Assembly: GCA_938027685.1 (NCBI GenBank) | Contig: CALJAM010000034.1 | Span: 1 to 50,249, forward strand | Origin: an uncultured Bryobacteraceae bacterium | GTDB taxonomy: Bacteria > Acidobacteriota > Terriglobia > Bryobacterales > Bryobacteraceae | DNA: 50,249 bases | Reading direction: 5' to 3' | The notes under the pieces: model-generated | The model's input: the letters and a program-made list of their open reading frames with translations, nothing else | What the model was told of the DNA's origin: nothing | The model's database searches: none | Position numbers and translations under genes: made by a program | Shown here: piece after piece, positions 44,603-50,249 of the stretch | How positions within the stretch are numbered: position 1 is the stretch's first letter | Layout of the letters: each line of letters starts with the position of its first letter

Positions 44603-45602
44603 TGCCTCGCGTCTTGCTCGCCTCTCTTTGCGTCGCCTTGCATGCGCCCGCCCAAACCGTGCTCGTCAAAATGGGCACCGTGGCCCCGAAGCATCGCCCT
44701 GGCACCAGATCCTCCAGCAAATGGGCCAGCACTGGCAGAAGATCTCCGGCGGCAAAGTCGCGCTTCGCATTTACCCCGGCGGCGTGCTGGGCGACGAGCC
44801 CGACATGATCACCAAAATGAGAATCGGACAGCTCCCGGCCGTGGCGCTCTCAGGCTCGGGCCTCTCCCGGCTGGAACCCGCCGTCGCCTGCCTGCAGATC
44901 CCCATGATGATCGAGTCTTACGAAGAGCTGGACTACGTCCGCGACCGCGTGGCGCCCCGCCTCGAAAAGCTCCTCGAAGAGAAGGGCTGCATCGTCCTCA
45001 ACTGGGGCGACGCCGCCTGGGTGCACTTCTTCACCAAGACGCCCGCGCGCCGGCTCAACGACATTCGCAAGATGAAGCTGTTCACCATGGCCGGCGACGC
45101 CGACGCGCTCGAACTCTACCAATCCGCCGGGTTCCGCCCCGTGCCCCTGGCCACTACCGACATCCTGCCCGCCCCGCAGACGGGCCTCATCGATGCCTTC
45201 GACGTGCCGCCCCTGCTCGCCATGCTCAACCAGTGGTTCGGACTCGCGCGTAACATGATCGACCTTAAGTGGGCGCCGCTGGTCGGAGGCACCGTCATCA
45301 GCCGGAAAACCTGGGAGCGCATTCCTGAAGCGCTGCGGCCGGCCATGCTCGAGGCGGCACGAAGCGCTGGACTCAGACTCCGTAACGAGATCCGTAAGTT
45401 GGGCGACGACGCCGTCGTCGAAATGAAAAAGCGCGGCTTGAACGTGATCACTCTTGACCCGGCTACGGTCGCCGAGTGGCGTCGCTAGGTCGAAGAGGCC
45501 TATCCCAAGCTGCGCGGACGCTTGGTGCCTGCCGAATTGTTCGACGAGGTGCGACGCCTGCGGGACGAGTTCCGCGCGCAGCGCGCAAAGAAAACCTCAT
45601 GA
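44599..45602 (+). pseudogene. Broken TRAP substrate-binding protein DctP
   Basis: From ATG 44599 (MMPRVLLASLCVALHAPAQT, a signal peptide, then VLVKMGTVAPKH) the frame breaks at about 44691-44698, where one base is missing. It then continues in another frame as PWHQILQQMGQHWQKISGGK through the DctP fold (IYPGGVLGDEPDMITKMRIG, GLIDAFDVPPLLAMLNQWF) to TAG at 45486-45488. Beyond TAG the same frame gives VEEAYPKLRGRLVPAELFDE and ends at TGA 45600-45602, overlapping the permease ATG. One frameshift and one amber stop therefore interrupt an otherwise full-length gene. The amber could be a single change from CAG. Confidence 0.8.
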
Positions 45603-47413
45603 CGGCCGCCCCCGAAAGCCGCGGCACACCCGGAATCGAGACTTACCTCGCCCTCCTCGCCCTCGGCCTGATGACCGCCCTACCGCTGGCCGAAATCGTT
45701 TCGCGCCAGACCCTGGGCCGCGGGGTGCCCGGTTCGGCGCCCGTCGTGCAACACCTGACCCTCTGCGTAGCCTTCCTTGGAGCAGCGCTCGCCGCCCGCG
45801 CCGATCGCCTGCTGGCCATCTCCACAACCAGCTTTCTTCCCGAGCGCCCGCGAGCCCTCGTCCGCATCGGCACGAGCGCGCTTACCGTGGCCGTCAGCGC
45901 GGCGCTCGGCTGGACAGCCTTGAGCGTCGTGCGGGCCGAGCGCGAGGCTGGAACCCTCTTGCTGCCCGGCCTGCCGACCTGGCCGGTCGTCGCGGTGATG
46001 CCGCTGGGCTTCGCGGCAGTCGCCTGGCGCGTCCTGCGCAATGCCTCCCCCAGCTGGCCCGGCCGTCTGGCGGCGGCCTCCGGCCTCCTGCTTGCGGCCC
46101 TGCCCGCGCTGCTCGAGTGGCCCCAGCCCGACCGCCTGCTCGCCCCCGCCATCGTGCTCATCGCGGCGGCGACCCTGCTAGGCTTGCCCATTTTCGCCGC
46201 CCTGGGCGGCCTCGCGCTGCTGGCTTTCTGGGCCCAGGGTTCGCCGCCCGCGGCCGTCACCGTGGAGGCTTACCGCCTGGCGGCTTCGCCCCTGTTGCCC
46301 TCCATCCCGCTGTTCACTTTCGGCGGCTACCTGCTGGCCGAAGGAGGCGCAAGCCAACGGCTGGTGCGCGTCTTCCGCGCCTTGGTGGGTTGGATGCCGG
46401 GCGGCCCGGCGATCTTGACCACACTGGTTTTTGCCTTCTTTACTTCCTTCACCGGCGCCAGCGGCGTCACCATCCTCTCCCTCGGCGGACTGCTGCTGCC
46501 CGTGCTCGTTAAGTCCCGTTTCCCGGAAAACTTCTCGCTAGGACTGGTCACCGCCTCCGGCTCCATCGGCCTGCTGTTTCCTCCGAGTCTCCCCGTCATC
46601 CTCTACGGCGTCTATGCCCAAACGCCCATCGACAGGCTCTTCCTCGGCGGCCTGCTGCCTGGAACCTTGCTGGTCCTCCTGGTCGCTCTCTGGTGCATGG
46701 ACCGGGGAAAAGTGGGCGGCGCCGCCGCCACGCCGTTTCGCGCCGCCGAGCTCGCGAGCGCTGTCTGGGACGCCAAGTGGGAACTGCTGTTGCCGGTGGT
46801 CGTGCTGGCCGGCATCTTCGGCGGCTTCGCCACCCTGGTCGAAGCGGCCGCCCTCACGGTCCTGTACGCCTTCATCGTTGAAACTTTCGTCTACCGCGAT
46901 CTCAGGCTGCGCACCGACTTGCCCCGCCTCGCCGCCGAGTGCACCACCCTGGTGGGCGGCGTGCTCCTCATCCTGAGCGTCGCACTGGGATTCACCAACT
47001 ATCTCATCGACGCCGAGGTCCCGCTGCGCGCGCTCGACTGGGTCCAGACCCGGATCACCTCCCCCTGGCTCTTCCTGCTGGCCTTGAACGTCTTCCTCCT
47101 CATCGTTGGTTGCCTCCTCGACATTTACTCGGCCATCTTGGTCGTCGTGCCGCTCATCACGCCCATGGGCCGCGCCTACGGCATAGATCCCATACACCTG
47201 GGCATCATCTTCTTCCTGGCCAACTTGCAGCTCGGCTACCTGACGCCCCCCGTAGGCATGAACCTGTTTCTCTCGGCCTACCGTTTCGATCAGCCGCTGG
47301 TGCGCGTCTACCGCTACACCTTCCCCTTCCTGCTGATCCTGCTGGTAGGCGTGCTCCTGATCACTTACGTGCCGTGGTTGAGCCTGGCCCTGCCGCGCAA
47401 GCTGGGCTTATAA
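45599..47413 (+). CDS. TRAP transporter fused permease DctQM
   Basis: A 604-residue inner-membrane protein in which the small DctQ subunit (about 15-175, four helices, ending near LRNASPSWPGR) is joined to the large DctM permease (about 190-604). DctM landmarks include IPLFTFGGYLLAEGGASQRL, TSFTGASGVTILSLGGLLLP, TASGSIGLLFPPSLPVILYG and LGYLTPPVGMNLFLSAYRF. The frame is intact throughout, unlike its two partners upstream. It starts at an ATGA overlap with dctP. TPAT systems with T, P and fused QM subunits take up organic acids or related ligands; the substrate here is unknown, and the system is probably non-functional unless the partners are supplied elsewhere. Confidence 0.9.
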   Translation: MTAAPESRGTPGIETYLALLALGLMTALPLAEIVSRQTLGRGVPGSAPVVQHLTLCVAFLGAALAARADRLLAISTTSFLPERPRALVRIGTSALTVAVSAALGWTALSVVRAEREAGTLLLPGLPTWPVVAVMPLGFAAVAWRVLRNASPSWPGRLAAASGLLLAALPALLEWPQPDRLLAPAIVLIAAATLLGLPIFAALGGLALLAFWAQGSPPAAVTVEAYRLAASPLLPSIPLFTFGGYLLAEGGASQRLVRVFRALVGWMPGGPAILTTLVFAFFTSFTGASGVTILSLGGLLLPVLVKSRFPENFSLGLVTASGSIGLLFPPSLPVILYGVYAQTPIDRLFLGGLLPGTLLVLLVALWCMDRGKVGGAAATPFRAAELASAVWDAKWELLLPVVVLAGIFGGFATLVEAAALTVLYAFIVETFVYRDLRLRTDLPRLAAECTTLVGGVLLILSVALGFTNYLIDAEVPLRALDWVQTRITSPWLFLLALNVFLLIVGCLLDIYSAILVVVPLITPMGRAYGIDPIHLGIIFFLANLQLGYLTPPVGMNLFLSAYRFDQPLVRVYRYTFPFLLILLVGVLLITYVPWLSLALPRKLGL

Positions 47414-47420
47414 GCCGGCC

Positions 47421-48395
47421 TCAGTTCAGCACCGTGCAGCCGATTTCCCCCTTGCCCCAAACTGTCTGCCGACCCACTCCCGTCCACTGCGCCGCCTTCA
47501 GATACGGCAGAAACTCGCGCAGCTCACCCTCGTATTCGACCTCACCCATGAAGCCCCCGAAGGGATGCGCCTGACCCGTACGGCTCGAGCGCCGAGTGGT
47601 CTCGGTCCAGCGCAGTGCGGACCGAACCAGTGAAACCCGCGCTGCCCGCTCCCCCATGCCCCGAAAATCCACCTCGAGCGGGCCTGCTCCGTAAAGGGTC
47701 CGCAACGCGCTCAGCCGGTCGCGGATGCGCCCGAACAGAACGCCGAACTCAGGCCGCAGCGCCAGCTCTCCCGCGGCCTTCAGCTCGGTCGGCGTGAGGA
47801 AGCGCACCAGCACCCGAGTCACCAGTTCCGGCCCGGGCTCCAAGTCGATCACGATCGGCGGCAGCAGCGCCTGCACTACCAAGTTCAGGCCTTCGAAAAC
47901 CACCGCCTCGGATTTGCGGTCGGCCCCCAACTGTTCCACCCGCATCAGTTCGGCCCGCCCGCGTCCCGGTCCCAGCCCTTCCCGCGCCAGTTGCGCGAAG
48001 GCCAGCACGAAGTACGCCAGCGCCGGATCGCGCAGGTCGAAAATGTGGACGTCGAAGTGGAAGGACTCGCCGGCCGTCAGCCTGCGGCCGTCCAAATGCG
48101 CCGCCCGGAAAACAAACGGCCGCGGCCGATCCGCCAGTCCGCTGGGGCCCTCTCCCGGCGCGTGCGGCTCGAACATGCGCGCATACGGACAACCAAAGCG
48201 CAGCGGACAGGTTCGGGCATCCGTGCACTCCGGCACGCAAGCCAGCTTGCGGAATATCGTCCCGAACGCCCCGCGTACGATGTTGCCGGCTTTGCCCGCA
48301 GGAAAGTACAAAGGCTCGCAGGCGCGGAATTGAAAGCGGAAAGCGTACAGGGAAAAATCCCGGCCCCGCTGCCGCGCCCCTGCCTCGCTCACCAC
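47421..48395 (-). CDS. cas6: CRISPR pre-crRNA processing endoribonuclease Cas6
   Basis: A 324-residue RAMP-superfamily protein. The N-terminal ferredoxin-like half contains FPAGKAGNIVRGAFGTIFRK and a four-cysteine cluster (C53, C57, C63, C69). The cluster ends CPLRFGCPYARMFEP, as in one Cas6 branch of bacterial type III systems. The C-terminal half ends with the Cas6 signature FGGFMGEVEYEG, then FLPYLKAAQWTGVGRQTVWG with the Gly-rich loop. Cas6 cuts CRISPR transcripts 8 nt upstream of the spacer. GTG start with GGGAGGG upstream. It lies 16 bp after the deoxyhypusine-synthase-like gene, with no other cas gene nearby. Confidence 0.88.
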   Translation of the reverse strand: MVSEAGARQRGRDFSLYAFRFQFRACEPLYFPAGKAGNIVRGAFGTIFRKLACVPECTDARTCPLRFGCPYARMFEPHAPGEGPSGLADRPRPFVFRAAHLDGRRLTAGESFHFDVHIFDLRDPALAYFVLAFAQLAREGLGPGRGRAELMRVEQLGADRKSEAVVFEGLNLVVQALLPPIVIDLEPGPELVTRVLVRFLTPTELKAAGELALRPEFGVLFGRIRDRLSALRTLYGAGPLEVDFRGMGERAARVSLVRSALRWTETTRRSSRTGQAHPFGGFMGEVEYEGELREFLPYLKAAQWTGVGRQTVWGKGEIGCTVLN

Positions 48396-48411
48396 TGCGC
48401 CCTCCCGGGCC

Positions 48412-49482
48412 TCAACCCCCGTCTTTGCCGTTTTCCCAAGGCAGTTCCACTTCCAGCTTCGGACCGCTGACGTCGAAGCGCGGCGGCCGCCGACGCGCGA
48501 TCAGCTCCTCGTCCTCCAGCAGCGCAGTCACCAGCAACGGCATGGCGATGGTGGAATCGCAGTGGCAGGTCACCATGTGCGCGTCGGTCGCCACCTTGCC
48601 CCAGCTCTGCGCCTCCTGAAACGTGCAGCCCGACAGGCCGCCCCAGTGCGGCGCGTCGGTGACGATCTGAATCGCGTATTTGTGCCCCTCCGCCGTCTCC
48701 CCCAGGTTGAGCAGGGTTACTTCGCTCTGCTGGATGAAATTCTTGGGCGTACCGCCGCCGAAGTAAATCACGCCGGTCGTCGCGCAGTTGGCCAGATACG
48801 CCGTCTCCAGCACGTCGGCGATGATGTCGAACATGAGCCGGTTGCCTTGCGTATGCCGATGCGCCGCGATCCCGATCCCGATCGAACTGTCCCCGAGCGC
48901 CGGACAGTAAATGGGCACCCCCGCTTTGGCCGCGGCCGTAAGGATCCCCTCCTCCCGCGCCATTTCCGCCAGCCGCCGGCCAAGGAGGTATAGAAACTCG
49001 CGCGTCGTGTAAGGCCGCGACTGATCCAGGCTGGCCGCGAACTCGCCCAAGAAACGATCGTGCATCCGGAACTGGTCCTCGTCGGCGAAGACGTCGTACA
49101 TCCGGTCCACCATGTTCTCCGCCAGCACCACGTCGTCTACGTGGGGCGAACCCTGGTAGTGGTAGTGGCCCAAGGTCTCGTGCAGATCGTGGAAAAGATT
49201 GGCGCCCGTCGAGACCAAACAGTCGATCAGCCGGCGCCGGATCATCTCCGCCACCAAACGCCGCATGCCCGCGGGCACCATCGCCCCCGCCAATCCCATC
49301 ATGATCACGCAATCGCCGGCCAGCATCTTCTTCCACACCCGGAAGGCCTCGCCGAGCTGCCGCCCCTGGAAGGCCGTCCTGCTCATCCGTTCCAGTAGAT
49401 CCGAGCAGCCGCGCACGCCGTTGGGATCGAAAGGCCGCACGGGCACGGAAAGCAAGTCCTGCTTCTGCACTGTGGTTTTCAC
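48412..49482 (-). CDS. Deoxyhypusine synthase-like protein
   Basis: A 356-residue bacterial member of the deoxyhypusine synthase (DHS) family. It shows FRVWKKMLAGDCVIMMGLAG and VPAGMRRLVAEMIRRRLIDC near the N-terminus, then STGANLFHDLHETLG, PALGDSSIGIGIAAH, IYFGGGTPKNFIQQ and QSWGKVATDAHMVTCHCDST. The Lys of WGKV aligns with the catalytic lysine region of DHS. Bacteria lack eIF5A, so bacterial homologues are thought to act in polyamine metabolism, for example as homospermidine synthase or agmatine-directed enzymes; which is not decidable here. GTG start with GGAGGCTTGCC upstream. Upstream of cas6 in the same direction. Confidence 0.85.
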   Translation of the reverse strand: MKTTVQKQDLLSVPVRPFDPNGVRGCSDLLERMSRTAFQGRQLGEAFRVWKKMLAGDCVIMMGLAGAMVPAGMRRLVAEMIRRRLIDCLVSTGANLFHDLHETLGHYHYQGSPHVDDVVLAENMVDRMYDVFADEDQFRMHDRFLGEFAASLDQSRPYTTREFLYLLGRRLAEMAREEGILTAAAKAGVPIYCPALGDSSIGIGIAAHRHTQGNRLMFDIIADVLETAYLANCATTGVIYFGGGTPKNFIQQSEVTLLNLGETAEGHKYAIQIVTDAPHWGGLSGCTFQEAQSWGKVATDAHMVTCHCDSTIAMPLLVTALLEDEELIARRRPPRFDVSGPKLEVELPWENGKDGG

Positions 49483-49578
49483 GGCAAGCCTCCAGCGGCG
49501 CGGATCGGCACCGCGCCCTTCAAGCCATGGGGAATCCGATGGCGCCGCGCGCGCCCCTTGCGGCCGCTCGGCGCGCTC

Positions 49579-49851
49579 TCACTGGATGGGAGCGCGTTGC
49601 CGCTCGCTACCCACCAGCTCGTCGAAGATGGCCAGCACCTGCTTGCGATAGCGGTAGATGCGCTGGAGCCTGCGGCGAAAAGCAGGCTCGTAATCCGGCG
49701 AGCGCATCCACTTCTCCAGGACCTTGCGCGGGACGTCGATATCCTGCCGCAGAACCTCGGCCGGATGGCCGCGCAGGAACAGCCCGTAGAACATGGCCGC
49801 CTCGCGCTGCGGCGCCGATAGATCAAGTTCATCTTTGGATGCTCGATCCAT
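49579..49851 (-). CDS. Small uncharacterised helical protein (90 aa)
   Basis: A 90-residue protein with ELDLSAPQREAAMFYGLFLR, then DIDVPRKVLEKWMRSPDYEP and RLQRIYRYRKQVLAIFDELV. The middle part, with VPRKVLEKWMRSP, looks like a helix-turn-helix with a WM-containing recognition-type helix, so a small DNA-binding or transposase-like regulatory role is conceivable. I do not recognise a named family. The ATG at 49851 follows GGAGACCGCC; the longer open frame to 49998 lacks such support. It is 96 bp before the DHS-like gene and may be co-transcribed. Confidence 0.65.
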   Translation of the reverse strand: MDRASKDELDLSAPQREAAMFYGLFLRGHPAEVLRQDIDVPRKVLEKWMRSPDYEPAFRRRLQRIYRYRKQVLAIFDELVGSERQRAPIQ

Positions 49852-50249
49852 GGCGGTCTCCCGGCGCCGGCCGGGAAATTGCCAGTATAAACACGCCCCC
49901 GCCGGCCGATCAAGCCCTCTCCGCCTCGACCCTCTCCAAGTCTTGACCTCTGGCCCTAGCTCGGCCCTCAGTGCCGCGACTTCACCCTGGCCAAGCACCC
50001 GGAAGCACTGCGCCGACCACCCACAGACCGCCCCACCCTCAGCCCTCGGACGCCCGTTGCGCGCCTAGGGAAGGCCCGACGCTACAAGGCGGACCGCCAC
50101 CCAGCACCACTGGCCGCCGCTGGCGGCGAAAACCGAAACGAGCGCGACCATGCCGCCCTTTTAGGCAAGCAACACTCGCTCCAAGCGCATGCCGCCAACG
50201 TAGATGAACCGATTCCTAGCTCCCCGGCCGAACCCCCACCCCACCCCCG
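49852..50249. other. Right-end intergenic sequence
   Basis: Nearly 400 bp with no supported gene, RNA or repeat. The open frames here are short, Pro/Arg-rich and lack ribosome-binding sites. It presumably holds the promoter of the minus-strand genes to the left. Confidence 0.4.

Noticed and set aside
43783..45488. Recoding (selenocysteine, pyrrolysine or read-through) at the TAA and TAG in tatT and dctP
   Set aside because: Each gene also carries an independent frameshift, which recoding would not explain; no recoding element is visible.

Overview
The window (50,249 bp, GC-rich, about 40 supported genes) looks like chromosome of an acidobacterium, most likely of the Solibacter/Bryobacter kind. 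This rests on four very large Oar-like TonB-dependent outer-membrane proteins with an N-terminal carboxypeptidase-regulatory-like domain, a family hugely expanded in Acidobacteriota, together with the GC content and the housekeeping gene types. No rRNA or tRNA was seen, so the taxonomy is inference.

Layout. 1-397: leader-proximal end of a CRISPR array (two repeats; the array runs out of the window to the left), its probable leader and a strong terminator. 424-3462: first Oar-like protein. 3754-8306: housekeeping genes (P-loop kinase, LOG-like protein, Sua5/TsaC-type tRNA-modification enzyme, prfB with its programmed +1 frameshift, a 62-residue protein, a metallophosphoesterase). 8346-23391: a type VI secretion operon read on the minus strand in the order tssB-tssC-hcp-tagJ-tssA-tssE-tssF-tssG-tssH-vgrG-PAAR/metalloprotease effector-candidate immunity gene, with a good sigma70-type promoter upstream of tssB. 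The membrane-complex genes tssJ, tssL, tssM and the baseplate gene tssK are absent here. 24156-31068: two Oar-like genes in tandem. 31208-37939: an exopolysaccharide or O-antigen operon (FkbM methyltransferase, Wzx-like flippase, O-antigen polymerase, GT4, GT4-WecG fusion).

38084-39424: an ECF sigma factor with a one-pass membrane protein (candidate anti-sigma) and a Spy/CpxP-like periplasmic protein. 39440-40025: rpmE (L31), preceded by a compact, apparently independent transcription unit with promoter, a very strong Shine-Dalgarno, a 14-codon ORF, several hairpins and a terminator. I could not assign it to a known RNA class. 40083-43544: fourth Oar-like gene. 43663-47413: a TatT-DctP-DctQM TRAP transporter operon in which the first two genes each carry a frameshift and an in-frame stop while the fused permease is intact. 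47421-49851: a lone Cas6, a deoxyhypusine-synthase-like enzyme and a conserved-looking 90-residue protein, all on the minus strand.

The parts most worth following up are the small RNA upstream of rpmE, with 18 nt of complementarity to the usual 16S rRNA 3' end; the PAAR-metalloprotease effector with its neighbour; the incomplete T6SS gene set; the decayed TRAP operon; and the stand-alone Cas6 about 47 kb from a CRISPR array end.
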